Assembly: GCF_021729845.1 (NCBI RefSeq)
Contig: NZ_CP063398.1
Coordinates: forward strand, 124,001 to 188,000
Direction: 5' to 3'
Source: Rhizobium sp. SL42
GTDB lineage: Bacteria > Pseudomonadota > Alphaproteobacteria > Rhizobiales > Rhizobiaceae
DNA: 64,000 nucleotides
Part shown: positions 34,646-44,220 of the stretch, in pieces
How the letters are laid out: every line of letters starts with the position of its first letter
Numbering within the stretch: position 1 is the stretch's first letter
The notes under the pieces: generated by a model
The model's input: the letters and a program-made list of their open reading frames with translations, nothing else
Database searches by the model: none
Told to the model about the DNA's origin: nothing
Translations under genes and position numbers: made by a program

Positions 34646-36112
34646 ATGACACAGGCCGGTTCGACGCAAGCGGTCGTCAGCGTCCGCGACGCCAAGGTGA
34701 TTTACGGCGCGGTCAAGGCGCTGGACGGCGTCACGCTTGCCATTCGCTCGGGCGAATGTGTGGGGCTTGTCGGTCACAACGGCGCGGGCAAGTCGACGAT
34801 CGTCAACGTCATCAATGGCGGGCTGTCGCCGCATCAGGGGACCGTCATCTATGGTGAGGATCCGACGCTTGGCCATGGCATCAGCGCGGCAAGGCAAAGC
34901 GGCATACGTTGCGTATTTCAGGAACTTTCGCTCTGCCCTAACCTGACCGTGGTGGAAAATACCCGTGTCATGCACAAGCCGCTTGCCGGCTGGGGTTGGC
35001 GGCGGCGTGGTGCCGACATCATTGGCCGCAAGCTGGACGAAATCTTTCCCGGCCACGGCATCGACAGCGGCGAGCATGTCGGCAATCTCTCCATCGCCGA
35101 GCGCCAGATGGTGGAAATTGCGATTACCTTCTGCGAAATCGGCCATCCCGTCCGGCTGGTCATTCTCGACGAGCCCACGTCTTCGCTGGACTCGCGACTG
35201 GCCGCGCAACTGCTTTCCTATGTCCGCAGGTTCGTTGCAGGCGGAGGCTCGGTCATCTTCATTTCTCATATCCTCAGCGAAATTCTCGGCATCGCCGACC
35301 GCATCATCGTGATGAAGGACGGCCGGGTCGTGACCGAGCGAGCGGCGTCCGACTTCTCCGAACATGGCCTGATCGAGGCGATGGGAAGCGTGGTCAAGGA
35401 ACATCGCGCTGCGCGGGTCATGGCAGACAAGAGACGTGGCCCGCCTGCCCTGTCGGCAGCACCCGTGCGCGGCCGCGGGCTGGCCTTCGAGGCATTCCAG
35501 GGCGAGATCGTGGGATTTGCCGGGCTTGGCGGTCACGGCCAGACCGACATGCTTGTCGGACTCTATATGTCGCTCAGCGGTGACTGGTTCGGCAGGCGGG
35601 ATCCTGCGGCCATGTTCGTTGCCGGCGACCGCGCGGTCAACGGGACCTTCCCGCTGTGGAGCATCCTGAAGAACATGAGCGTGGCATTGCTGCCTGACCT
35701 TTCGCGCCGCGGCCTGCTGGATGAGAGCCGCGAACAGGCGCTCGGCCGGTCATGGCGAGAGAAGATCGAGATTCGCACGCCCGACATGGACAACAACATC
35801 CTGTCGCTTTCCGGCGGCAATCAGCAAAAAGTGCTGTTTGCTCGCGCCCTGGCAAGCCGCGCGCCCGTCGTCCTGATGGACGATCCGATGCGCGGCGTCG
35901 ATATCGGCACCAAACAGGAGGTCTACGGAATCCTCAGGGCCGAAGCAGACCAGGGCCGCACGTTCATCTGGTATTCGACGGAAATGGACGAGGTATGCCT
36001 TTGCGACCGGGTCTATGTGTTCAACAACGGCGCCATCGTCGCCGAGCTCAAGGGTGAGGCTGTCACGGAGGAAAACATCCTCGCCGCATCCTTTACCGAG
36101 GTTGCAGCGTGA
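34646..36112 (+). CDS. Sugar-type ABC transporter ATPase with degenerate second domain
   Basis: This 488-residue tandem ATPase has a canonical first domain (Walker A GHNGAGKS, signature LSIAERQ, Walker [11 protein letters not shown]). The second domain lacks a P-loop Lys (GLGGHGQTD), is shortened in its middle, and has DDPMRG in place of DEPTRG at Walker B, while keeping signature LSGGNQQK. This is more degenerate than in the RbsA protein at 14191-15690. The ATG at 34646 is chosen as nearest to the domain start; 34631 and the frame opening at 34562 are alternatives. It ends in a 4-bp overlap with permease 1. Confidence 0.9.
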   Translation: MTQAGSTQAVVSVRDAKVIYGAVKALDGVTLAIRSGECVGLVGHNGAGKSTIVNVINGGLSPHQGTVIYGEDPTLGHGISAARQSGIRCVFQELSLCPNLTVVENTRVMHKPLAGWGWRRRGADIIGRKLDEIFPGHGIDSGEHVGNLSIAERQMVEIAITFCEIGHPVRLVILDEPTSSLDSRLAAQLLSYVRRFVAGGGSVIFISHILSEILGIADRIIVMKDGRVVTERAASDFSEHGLIEAMGSVVKEHRAARVMADKRRGPPALSAAPVRGRGLAFEAFQGEIVGFAGLGGHGQTDMLVGLYMSLSGDWFGRRDPAAMFVAGDRAVNGTFPLWSILKNMSVALLPDLSRRGLLDESREQALGRSWREKIEIRTPDMDNNILSLSGGNQQKVLFARALASRAPVVLMDDPMRGVDIGTKQEVYGILRAEADQGRTFIWYSTEMDEVCLCDRVYVFNNGAIVAELKGEAVTEENILAASFTEVAA

Positions 36113-37056
36113 AGAAATTCCTGTCCCCTGATACGATCAGACTCATCGTCCCGGCACTGTCCCTGACTGTTCTCCTGATCGCGGTATTCTATCTCCAGCC
36201 GCGCGCCATGAGCTATACCGGGCTCAACCTGCTTTTCAATCTTGCCGTGCCGATCGCGCTGGCCACTATCGCCCAGATGCTGATCATGACGGTCAACGAC
36301 CTCGATCTGTCGATGGGCACTTTCGTCAGCTTCGTCGCCTGTGTCACGGCGACCTTCCTGCAAGCGACGCCGTTTCTCGGCGTCTTGATCCTGGCCGGGG
36401 CCATCGCGACCTACGCGGTCATCGGCGTGCTCATTCATCTGCGCGACCTGCCATCGATCGTCGTGACGCTCGGCATGAGCTTTGTCTGGGGAGGCCTTGC
36501 CGTGCTGATCCTTCCGGCACCGGGCGGTCAGGCCCCGGACTGGATACGGGCAATCATGACGTCGAAGCCTCCGATCATGCCGATGGCAATCGTCGCCAGC
36601 ATTGTGATCGCGCTCTTTTCGCATTTTCTGATCATGCGTTCGTCGTTCGGCGTGGTGTTGCGTGGTGTCGGCGGCAATGCCCGCTCGGTCGAGCGTGCCG
36701 GCTGGTCGATTGTCCGGGCGCGGGCCGCCGTCTATGCGCTGGCCGCCTTCTTCGCCGTCCTGGCCGGCATCGCGCTGGTCGGGCTGACCACCGCAGCCGA
36801 TGCCAATATCGCATTGCGCTACACGTTGCTGTCGATTGCCGGTGTCATCCTCGGTGGCGGCGAATTTGTCGGCGGCCGGGTCTCGCCGATCGGTGCGGTG
36901 ATCGGCGCCCTGACGCTGACGCTTGCAGGGTCGTTCCTCTCGTTTCTCAGAATATCGCCGGACTGGCAGATCGGTGCCCAGGGAGCGATCCTGATCATCG
37001 TGCTGGGATTGAGGCTGCTGCTCAATCGCTTCGAAGCAAGGAGGACGCGCCGATGA
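36109..37056 (+). CDS. Sugar-type ABC transporter permease 1
   Basis: This 315-residue membrane protein starts with GTG overlapping the ATPase stop (GTGA). It contains the RbsC-like motif [18 protein letters not shown] and the late [27 protein letters not shown] second permease follows with a 4-bp overlap, so the channel is likely a heterodimer, unlike the two homodimeric systems at 13-21 kb. Confidence 0.9.
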   Translation: MKKFLSPDTIRLIVPALSLTVLLIAVFYLQPRAMSYTGLNLLFNLAVPIALATIAQMLIMTVNDLDLSMGTFVSFVACVTATFLQATPFLGVLILAGAIATYAVIGVLIHLRDLPSIVVTLGMSFVWGGLAVLILPAPGGQAPDWIRAIMTSKPPIMPMAIVASIVIALFSHFLIMRSSFGVVLRGVGGNARSVERAGWSIVRARAAVYALAAFFAVLAGIALVGLTTAADANIALRYTLLSIAGVILGGGEFVGGRVSPIGAVIGALTLTLAGSFLSFLRISPDWQIGAQGAILIIVLGLRLLLNRFEARRTRR

Positions 37057-37994
37057 CCGCCCTGATGCGCAAGCCGTGGATCTGGTCCTTCATCGCCACG
37101 GCACTGGTTTTCCTGACGACCATCCTCGTGACCGGCGGGGCCAGCATGGCGGGCCTTGCCCAGGCAACCCTGACCTTTGCCGCTTTCTCGGTCATCGTCG
37201 GCATCGGCCAGATGCTGGTGATCACACTTGGACCCGGCAATATCGATCTGTCCGTTCCCGCGACCATGACGCTGGCGGGTACGGTTGCGCTGAAACTGAT
37301 GAATGTCGAAGACGGCATGGTGGTGCCGGGTCTGCTTGTCGCCATCGGCATTGGCGTTCTGATCGGAACCGGCAATTATGCCCTGATCAAGCTGCTGCGT
37401 ATCCCACCGATCATCGCAACGCTGTCGATGAGCTTCGTCGTGCAGTCCACCGCCATCTGGACCAATCGCGGGCTGCGCATCAAGCCGCCGCCCGTACTTG
37501 CCGACTTCACGACGTCGACAACGGTCGGCATTCCCAATGTCGCCATCGTCGCGCTCATGCTTTCCGCCATTGTCTGGTTGCTCCTGCAAAAGACCGTCTA
37601 TGGTCGCTGGATCGCCGCCATCGGCCAGAGTAGCCGCGCCGCCCGCATGGCCGGCATTCCCATCGACGGCATCCGGTTCGTCACCTATGTGCTATGCGCG
37701 ATCCTCGCTTCGATATGCGGCTATCTGCTCGCCAGCTTTTCCGGCGGCGCGGCGCTGAACATGGGATCGGAATATCTACTGATGTCGATCGCCGTCGTGG
37801 TCATCGGCGGCACGGCGGTTGCCGGCGGAGATTCCAATGTGCCGGGCATATGGGGCGCCTCGCTGTTCATGTTCCTTGTGGTTTCCATGCTCAACACCTA
37901 TGGATTCGGCGCCGGCGTCCGGCTCATCCTGACAGGTCTCATCATCATTGCCGTCATCATGCTCGCCGGTGGGCGAACAGCCGGAAAACGTTAG
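37053..37994 (+). CDS. Sugar-type ABC transporter permease 2
   Basis: This 313-residue membrane protein carries LGPGNIDLSVPATMTLAG and the late SIAVVVIGGTAVAGGDSNVPGIWGA. It starts inside the stop codon of permease 1 (ATGA). It is followed after 13 bp by the lactonase gene. Confidence 0.9.
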   Translation: MTALMRKPWIWSFIATALVFLTTILVTGGASMAGLAQATLTFAAFSVIVGIGQMLVITLGPGNIDLSVPATMTLAGTVALKLMNVEDGMVVPGLLVAIGIGVLIGTGNYALIKLLRIPPIIATLSMSFVVQSTAIWTNRGLRIKPPPVLADFTTSTTVGIPNVAIVALMLSAIVWLLLQKTVYGRWIAAIGQSSRAARMAGIPIDGIRFVTYVLCAILASICGYLLASFSGGAALNMGSEYLLMSIAVVVIGGTAVAGGDSNVPGIWGASLFMFLVVSMLNTYGFGAGVRLILTGLIIIAVIMLAGGRTAGKR

Positions 37995-38007
37995 GCAGGA
38001 CAGTATC

Positions 38008-38922
38008 ATGTCGCAAAACCCCAATTATGAGATTTTCGACCCGCGGTTCCGCTCGCTGGTCATCAGCAGCGCCGATCTCGAGGAACTGCATTCAGGCTGC
38101 CGATGGGCCGAAGGTCCCGTCTGGTTCGACGATGGCGGCTATCTGCTGTTCAGCGACATCCCGAACCAGCGGATGCTGCGTTATGTCGAGGGCGGCGGCA
38201 TCTCGGTATTTCGCAGCCCGTCGAATTTCACCAATGGCAATACCCGCGATAGGCAGGGTCGGCTCGTCTCCTGCGAACACGGCCTTCGCCGCGTCACCCG
38301 CACCGAGGTCGATGGCACAATCACGGTGCTGGCGGACAGCTTCGGCGACAAGCGGTTGAACTCGCCGAACGACGTGGTGGTGCGTTCGGACGGTTCTGTA
38401 TGGTTTACTGACCCGACCTACGGCATCCTGTCCGACTACGAAGGCTACAAGGCAGAACCCGAACAAAAGACACGCAACGTCTACCGCCTGGAGCCGGATA
38501 CCGGCGCGCTCGAGGTGATGATCGACGACTTCCTGCAGCCGAACGGCCTTGCCTTTTCGCCGGATGAAAGCCTGCTCTATGTCGCGGATTCAGGCGCCAG
38601 CCATCTGGAAGGCGCGCCGCGCCATATCCGCGTCTTTGACGTAGTCGGCGGTCGCAGGCTCGCCAATGGCCGCGTCTTCGCTGAGATCGACAATGGCATC
38701 CCCGATGGCATCCGTCTGGATATGGCCGGCAATCTCTGGTCCAGCGCCGCAGACGGCGTGCATTGTTTTGCGCCGGACGGCACGCTGCTCGGCAAGATAC
38801 TGGTGCCGCAGACGGTCGCCAACCTGACCTTCGGCGGCCGCAATCGCAACCGGCTGTTCATCACCGCGACAAAATCGCTGTATTCGATCTACGTCACGAC
38901 GACGGGTGCGCAAATGCCGTGA
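38008..38922 (+). CDS. SMP-30/gluconolactonase/LRE-family lactonase
   Basis: This 304-residue six-bladed beta-propeller has the family marks HSGCRWAEGPVWF (metal-binding Glu), SPNDVVVRSDGSVWFTDPTYG, LQPNGLAFSPDESLLYVADSG and GIPDGIRLDMAGNLW. Such enzymes open aldonolactones using a divalent metal. The ATG at 38008 is used, with AGGCAGGA upstream; the longer frame to 37948 overlaps the permease and is not plausible. Its place at the end of the transport operon implies a sugar that is oxidised to a lactone. Confidence 0.9.
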   Translation: MSQNPNYEIFDPRFRSLVISSADLEELHSGCRWAEGPVWFDDGGYLLFSDIPNQRMLRYVEGGGISVFRSPSNFTNGNTRDRQGRLVSCEHGLRRVTRTEVDGTITVLADSFGDKRLNSPNDVVVRSDGSVWFTDPTYGILSDYEGYKAEPEQKTRNVYRLEPDTGALEVMIDDFLQPNGLAFSPDESLLYVADSGASHLEGAPRHIRVFDVVGGRRLANGRVFAEIDNGIPDGIRLDMAGNLWSSAADGVHCFAPDGTLLGKILVPQTVANLTFGGRNRNRLFITATKSLYSIYVTTTGAQMP

Positions 38923-38976
38923 ATGCATTGGCGGGATCGGTGACGCGCCCCATCGGTTGTCGCGGCGTGCCGACAG

Positions 38977-39291
38977 TCAGTCGATGGCCTCATCCTCTGC
39001 GCTTGCATCTTTGGCCACGGCATCTCTGACCTCGACATCTGTGATCTGGGCAGCCTGGGTTTCGGCATCCCGGCTCTTGCCATCTTCGAACCGGGCGGCC
39101 CGCCGCTCTGCCGTATCGCGACGCAAGAGATCGAGAAGTCTCCAACGCATTTCGGGCATCGTGATCGAACCCGCAATCCACAGTTCGAGCAGATCGCGAA
39201 ACTGCGGATGCGTGTCGATCGGCCTGCCGCGATCCCTGCATCGGGCGATGATGCGTTCCGCTATTTCCCGGCGCGAGTCCATGACCGACAT
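38977..39291 (-). CDS. Small protein with VbhA-antitoxin-like pattern, function unknown
   Basis: This 104-residue protein has an N-terminal helical region (SRREIAERIIARCRDRG, then FRDLLELWIAGSITMPEMRW) similar in spacing to VbhA-type antitoxin domains, in which a helix is followed by 'W/F.GEIT..E'. The Fic-inhibition motif S/TxxxEG is not present, so the likeness may be only structural. The last 40 residues are Ala/Asp/Glu-rich and probably disordered. AAGGA stands 3 bp before the ATG at 39291, with 39282 as an alternative. It is convergent with the lactonase, and no toxin gene is adjacent. Confidence 0.55.
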   Translation of the reverse strand: MSVMDSRREIAERIIARCRDRGRPIDTHPQFRDLLELWIAGSITMPEMRWRLLDLLRRDTAERRAARFEDGKSRDAETQAAQITDVEVRDAVAKDASAEDEAID

Positions 39292-39935
39292 TCGTCCTTG
39301 TATCAAAATGGAGGCGGTTGATATCAATGGCCAACCGCCAACGCCACCGATTTTCCCAATATTTGATCGATTGCCACAGCTTGTCTCGCGCAGTCGGGCC
39401 TGCCGTTGCGGTGACCATTTTTGGTGACTGCGAACCGCCATGCCGGTGCGCCCAGATACTGGAAGTGCGCCGGTATCGCTTGACGACAGGGCTCGCCGAC
39501 CGGGGCTCGACAACCGCGATTTGACAGCCGGGTTACCAATTTTGCCATTTCAAAGCGCAGCGTTCAATTCCTCCAAAAGGGCGAAGCTCCGGCAATACAC
39601 ACGGTCCATTTTTCTACCTGATGTCTTGGCAATAGGTTCGAAATGCGGCGGGCGGACCTTTGGCCTCGTGCCAGACCGTCAGAAAGATTTTTGCCGAACG
39701 ACGCAATTGGAAGCACGCGTGGCGTATCGCTCAGCTCGTAAGGCGGAGCCTATGCGGCCTACGATTCCGTTGGCGGACAGACATCTGTACCGTCAAGGTC
39801 CGACAGGCGCGGCAAGCGGTAGTTGGTCGCGTCCTCGACGATAGTTGCGCGTATATGATTGAACATAAAGCGAGTGGAAACAACGCAACGGCCAGCATTG
39901 AAAAGCACTCCGTCGGGACGCTCCCCGCACGGCCC
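39292..39935. other. 644-bp gene-free region
   Basis: No convincing gene is found between the 104-residue protein and the end of the dehydroshikimate dehydratase gene. Frames across 39440-39844 have shadow-like composition. I see no strong terminator for the catabolic operon that ends at 39936. Confidence 0.45.
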
Positions 39936-41828
39936 CTATGTCGAGGGCATTCCGTCCGGCCGCAGATAGCGTCTGAGCGCTGCGATGCGGAAGATGGCAT
40001 TTGCTGCGCCATAGCCCTGGTAACCGCGGCGCTCGACGATCTCGAAGAAGAAGCCTTCGCCATAGGTCGGTGAATACAGCTGGAAATATTCGCCATGCTC
40101 ATCGCGGTCATAGAGTATATTGCAGCGCTTGAGGTTCTCGACCAGCGCTGGATCCAGTCCGAAGCGCACTTCGACGTCGTCATAATAATTTGGCGAGATG
40201 GTCAGCGGGACAAAGCCGTTTCGCCTGAGGGCCTCCGCGGTCGCGAAGATGTCGCCGGTCTGGAAGGCGAGGTGCTGGATGCCCGACCCAAAGGTCTCCG
40301 CGATAAAATGTCCGGCGAGCGTATTGCGGTTTTCCGCGCCGTTCAACGTGATCCGGAGACTGCCTGTGGCGTTCTCGACGACTTGGCTGCGCACCACCCC
40401 GGCCGGATCGATGATATCGACCATCGGCGTCTTGCGCGTGTTCAGTTGCGATGTGTAAAACAGCAGCCAGGTCAGCATCTCGTCATATTTGACCGTCTGC
40501 GCCACGTGATCGAAACCGGTCAGTCCGACGTTTTTCGGGTTTTCATCGATACCCGGCAAAGGCTCAAAATCCACATCCCATAGACAGCCGAGATCACTCT
40601 TTCGATCCAGGAAATATAGAAGGCCACCGCCGACACCCCGGATGGCAGGGACACTCAGTTCTCCCGGTACCACCGGTTGCTCGAATGCTTCCGCGCCAAG
40701 GGCGATGGCTCTTTCCATGGCAGCCGTCGCATCATCGACCATCAACGCGAGTGCATAGGCATTTGCGCCATGGACCAGATAGGAGGCGCTGGCAAACCCG
40801 GCTTCATCGCGATTGAGGATCAGATTGACGCCGCCCTGGCGAAACCGGGTCACGGCCTTGGACTTGTGCCTGGCGACCGCCTGGAAGCCCAGCACTTCCA
40901 GAAGCGCCTCCAACTGACGCGCGTCGTCGTCGCCTACGGCAAATTCGACAAAGGCAATCCCTTCGACCTCGGCGCGATCCGGCATGACCGGCACATCCAT
41001 CGCAACCGCCGGCTCCGCCCGTTTCACCTGGTCCATCAGATAGACCAGCGAACGATGGCCGTCGGCCGAGATCGCAGAGGGAGAGCCGCCACGAAACTGG
41101 TCGTTGAAGATCTCGAGCGAGAGATAACCACGATAACCGGTCGCAGCCACCGCACGCATGAAATCGGTCACCGGCAGATCGCCCTCCCCCGGCATATTGC
41201 GGAAGTGGCGCGACCAGTAGAGCAGGTCCATATCGATCTGCGGCGCGTCGGCAAGTTGGACGATAAAGATACGGTCGCCCGGGATGGAGCGAATGGAATT
41301 GACGTCAATCTTGCGCGCCAGGGTGTGAAAGCTGTCGAGGATAAGACCGATGCTCGGATGATCGGCTCGGCGCACGATTTCCCAGGCGTCCCGGTGATCA
41401 TGGATGTGCCGCCCCCAGGCCAGCGCCTCATACCCGACGCGCAAGCCCCGTCGGCCCGCCCGTTCACCGAGTTGCCGGAAGTCGTCGGCGGCTCTGTCTA
41501 TCCCCCCCAGCGAGACCGCCGACGTGTTCGAGCAGATCAGCATCAAGTCCGTGCCGAGTTCGGCCATCAGGTCGAACTTTCGCTCGGCCCGGTCGAAATT
41601 GCGGCTTCTGAACGGTTCCGGCATGCCTTCGAAATCGCGGAATGGCTGGAACAGGGTCACGTCGAGACCATGATCGCGCACCATGCGACCGACATCGGCG
41701 GGAGAACGGTCATAGGCAAGGAAGTCGTTCTCGAAAATCTCGATGCCATCGAAGCCCGCGCGCGCAATCGCCGCCAGCTTCTCTTCGAAGTTACCGCTGA
41801 TCGATACGGTTGCGATCGATGTTTTCAT
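39936..41828 (-). CDS. quiC: 3-dehydroshikimate dehydratase, two-domain (QuiC-type)
   Basis: This 630-residue protein fuses a sugar-isomerase-like TIM barrel (about residues 1-270, with EIFENDF, LILDSFHT, IVQLADAP and LEIFNDQ giving the metal ligands) to an HPPD-like vicinal-oxygen-chelate half (about 285-600, with GFDHVAQTV, GIQHLAFQT and FFEIVERRG). This architecture is that of QuiC/QsuB-like enzymes converting 3-dehydroshikimate to protocatechuate. The barrel carries the dehydratase, and the C-terminal half is often without known activity. It is the last gene of the shikimate/quinate operon, 53 bp after aroQ. Confidence 0.88.
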   Translation of the reverse strand: MKTSIATVSISGNFEEKLAAIARAGFDGIEIFENDFLAYDRSPADVGRMVRDHGLDVTLFQPFRDFEGMPEPFRSRNFDRAERKFDLMAELGTDLMLICSNTSAVSLGGIDRAADDFRQLGERAGRRGLRVGYEALAWGRHIHDHRDAWEIVRRADHPSIGLILDSFHTLARKIDVNSIRSIPGDRIFIVQLADAPQIDMDLLYWSRHFRNMPGEGDLPVTDFMRAVAATGYRGYLSLEIFNDQFRGGSPSAISADGHRSLVYLMDQVKRAEPAVAMDVPVMPDRAEVEGIAFVEFAVGDDDARQLEALLEVLGFQAVARHKSKAVTRFRQGGVNLILNRDEAGFASASYLVHGANAYALALMVDDATAAMERAIALGAEAFEQPVVPGELSVPAIRGVGGGLLYFLDRKSDLGCLWDVDFEPLPGIDENPKNVGLTGFDHVAQTVKYDEMLTWLLFYTSQLNTRKTPMVDIIDPAGVVRSQVVENATGSLRITLNGAENRNTLAGHFIAETFGSGIQHLAFQTGDIFATAEALRRNGFVPLTISPNYYDDVEVRFGLDPALVENLKRCNILYDRDEHGEYFQLYSPTYGEGFFFEIVERRGYQGYGAANAIFRIAALRRYLRPDGMPST

Positions 41829-41881
41829 CTGCAGCTCCTGGCGTATCGAGATGTGATGGTGTCTTGGTCGGTCGATGGCGA

Positions 41882-42340
41882 TTAGCGCTTGCCCTCGGCG
41901 ATCAGCAGTTCCAGCGCCCTGACCGCGATGGGATACCCCTTGGCGCCAAGTCCAGCCATGACCGTGGTCGCCGTCATGGAAACGTAGGAGCGATGATAGA
42001 TCGCCTCGCGCCGGTGCACGTTGCTGATATGGAACTCGATGATCGGTCCCTTGAACATCTTCAGAGCATCGAGGAGTGCCAGCGAGGTGAAGGTGAAGGC
42101 GGCCGGATTGATGATAATGCCGGCGCCCTCGTCAATTGCCTCATGTACAAGATCGATCAGCTTTTCCTCGCTGTTGGTCTGCAGAAAGACCACGGGCCTG
42201 AGGCTTGCCGCCTCCCGGCACCAGGCCTCGACATCCGCAAGCGTGTCATGCCCGTAGATCTCCGGCTCGCGTTTTCCGAGCCGGTTCAGATTGGGTCCGT
42301 TGAGGATGTAGATCGGCTTCGTCTCGTTCATCGGCGTCAT
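41882..42340 (-). CDS. aroQ: Type II 3-dehydroquinate dehydratase
   Basis: This 152-residue enzyme shows the type II dehydroquinase signatures: IYILNGPNLNRLGKREPEIYG with the conserved Asn and catalytic Tyr, INPAAFTFTSLALLDAL and IEFHISNVHRRE. It interconverts 3-dehydroquinate and 3-dehydroshikimate. In this operon it serves catabolism and feeds QuiC. The start at 42340 overlaps the TRAP large-subunit stop by 4 bp; an ATG at 42331 is the alternative. A frame opening upstream to 42643 lies inside the TRAP gene and is not credible. Confidence 0.92.
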   Translation of the reverse strand: MTPMNETKPIYILNGPNLNRLGKREPEIYGHDTLADVEAWCREAASLRPVVFLQTNSEEKLIDLVHEAIDEGAGIIINPAAFTFTSLALLDALKMFKGPIIEFHISNVHRREAIYHRSYVSMTATTVMAGLGAKGYPIAVRALELLIAEGKR

Positions 42341-43638
42341 CCCTGATATCCCATCATACGCGGCAACCACAGAACCAGATCCGGAATGAAGGTGATCAGT
42401 ATCAGGCACAAAAACATGCCGCCGATGAACGGAAGCGCATCGCGGATGATGTCGCGCACCGGAACGCCGGAGATGTTCGTCATGATGAACAACAACAACC
42501 CGTAGGGCGGCGTGACCAGCCCGAGCATGATGTTGACGACGACCACGACACCGAAATGCACCATGTCGATGCCCAGCGCCTGGGCCGTCGGAATGAAGAC
42601 AGGCACGATGATCAAAAGAATCGCGGTCCCTTCCAGTACACATCCGAGCACCAGCAGGACGATGTTGACGAGGATCAGGAAACTGGTCGGCGTGAGTTCC
42701 CAGCCCGTCAGCAACACGCGCAGGCTATCGGGGATATTTTCGATCGTGACGACGTAGTTGAACACGAGCGCGCCCGCGATCAGCATGCCGATCGAGGTGG
42801 ACGACTTGGCGCTGAGCAAGAGCGAATCGTAGAATGCGCCCCAGCTAATGCTGCGATAGATCACAACGGAGACGAGCAACGCATAGGCGGCGGCAAGTGC
42901 CGCGGCTTCGGTCGGTGTCGTCACACCGGAATAGATGCAGCCGAGCAGCAGGACCGGCATCATCAACGCGGGAAACGCGCGCCAGGTGATGCGCGGGATT
43001 TCTCTGAGCGCAACGGGCGCTTCGACCGGAAAATTGCGACGGCGCGCGTCATAGGCGACCTGCAGCATTTGCAGCCCGGCCATCAGCAGGCCCGGCACCA
43101 TGCCGGCCAAAAACAGATAGCCAATCGACGCGTCGGACACCAGAGCGTAGACGATCATTGGGATCGATGGCGGGATGATCGGGCCGATCACCGAGGTGAC
43201 GGCGGTGAGAGCCGCCGCATAGCTCGCCGGATAGCGCCCGTCCCGCGTCATCATGTTCTGCATCATTCGGCCGCTGCCTGCGGCATCGGCAACGGCCGAA
43301 CCCGACATGCCGGCAAAGATGATGCTCTGGACAACGTTGACCTGCGCCAGGCCGCCACGAAAGCGGCCGACAAGCACATTGCAGAATGCAAGCAACCTCT
43401 CCGTCATCGAGCCGATGTTCATGAATTCGGCCGCAAGGATGAACAATGGCACCGAGAGGATGACATAGTTCGAATACATGCCGTTCAGGAATTGCTCGGC
43501 GACGGTGCCCATGTCCGCCCCGACGAGAAAGAGATAGAGAACCGATCCCGTCATCATGGACAGGCCGATCGGCAGGCCGAGGAAAGCCAGGCCGGTGATG
43601 ACGAAGATCGATATCGAAAAAGGACTGGTAAGGTTCAT
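42337..43638 (-). CDS. TRAP transporter large membrane subunit (DctM-like)
   Basis: This 433-residue protein has about 12 hydrophobic helices and the DctM pattern: LAFLGLPIGLSMMTGSVLYLF, NVVQSIIFAGMSGSAVADAAGSGRM split across a helix, and GCVLEGTAILLIIVPVF. With the small subunit and the binding protein it forms an ion-driven solute importer. The operon context points to shikimate, quinate or dehydroshikimate. It overlaps both neighbours by 4 bp. Confidence 0.92.
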   Translation of the reverse strand: MNLTSPFSISIFVITGLAFLGLPIGLSMMTGSVLYLFLVGADMGTVAEQFLNGMYSNYVILSVPLFILAAEFMNIGSMTERLLAFCNVLVGRFRGGLAQVNVVQSIIFAGMSGSAVADAAGSGRMMQNMMTRDGRYPASYAAALTAVTSVIGPIIPPSIPMIVYALVSDASIGYLFLAGMVPGLLMAGLQMLQVAYDARRRNFPVEAPVALREIPRITWRAFPALMMPVLLLGCIYSGVTTPTEAAALAAAYALLVSVVIYRSISWGAFYDSLLLSAKSSTSIGMLIAGALVFNYVVTIENIPDSLRVLLTGWELTPTSFLILVNIVLLVLGCVLEGTAILLIIVPVFIPTAQALGIDMVHFGVVVVVNIMLGLVTPPYGLLLFIMTNISGVPVRDIIRDALPFIGGMFLCLILITFIPDLVLWLPRMMGYQG

Positions 43639-44153
43639 ACGCCGGAGCCCGCTTTGGTGGGATCAAAGGCTTCAGGTGCCTTGCCGCGAATGGCGGCGAC
43701 ACCGAGCCAGATGTAGCGGACGATCATGGCGACCGCGAAGATGATATAGATCGAATAGAGATAGTCGAAGCGTATCTTGAGATACGCCGTACTTTCGACC
43801 TTCATGAAGGCGATGTAGTCGATCACCGCCGGCAGCGAGATGCCGAATGCGGCGACCAGCGCGACCGCGCAGATGATCTGCATGACGCGTCGTGCGCCGG
43901 CGCTTGCGCTGGCCCAGAAGAAATCGAAGCGGATTTCCTCAACTTCGCGAATGACGAAAGCGGAACCGAAGAGCACGATCCAGATCCACAGCGCCACGCT
44001 CGCCTCATGGGTCCAGCCAATAGACAGGTTCAGCAGGTAGCGGAAGGCGATCTGCAGCAGAAAGATCACGAACATGCCCAGCAGCATGAAAGCGAGCAGA
44101 TCTTCGGCCCGGCGCCTCAACCACTCGGCGATTATTGGAGTTTTATGGGTCAT
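43635..44153 (-). CDS. TRAP transporter small membrane subunit (DctQ-like)
   Basis: This 172-residue protein with four helices (LLAFMLLGMFVIFLLQIAF, ASVALWIWIVLFGSAFVI, IICAVALVAAFGIS, YIIFAVAMIVRYIWLG) fits DctQ. The stretch GWTHEASVALW is typical of the family. It lies 67 bp after the binding-protein gene and overlaps the large-subunit gene by 4 bp. Confidence 0.9.
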   Translation of the reverse strand: MTHKTPIIAEWLRRRAEDLLAFMLLGMFVIFLLQIAFRYLLNLSIGWTHEASVALWIWIVLFGSAFVIREVEEIRFDFFWASASAGARRVMQIICAVALVAAFGISLPAVIDYIAFMKVESTAYLKIRFDYLYSIYIIFAVAMIVRYIWLGVAAIRGKAPEAFDPTKAGSGV

Positions 44154-44220
44154 CCAGCGTCACTTTCCTGTTGCATGATGCGAGCCGGCATACCGGCCCG
44201 CATCAATGGGTGACCAACGA

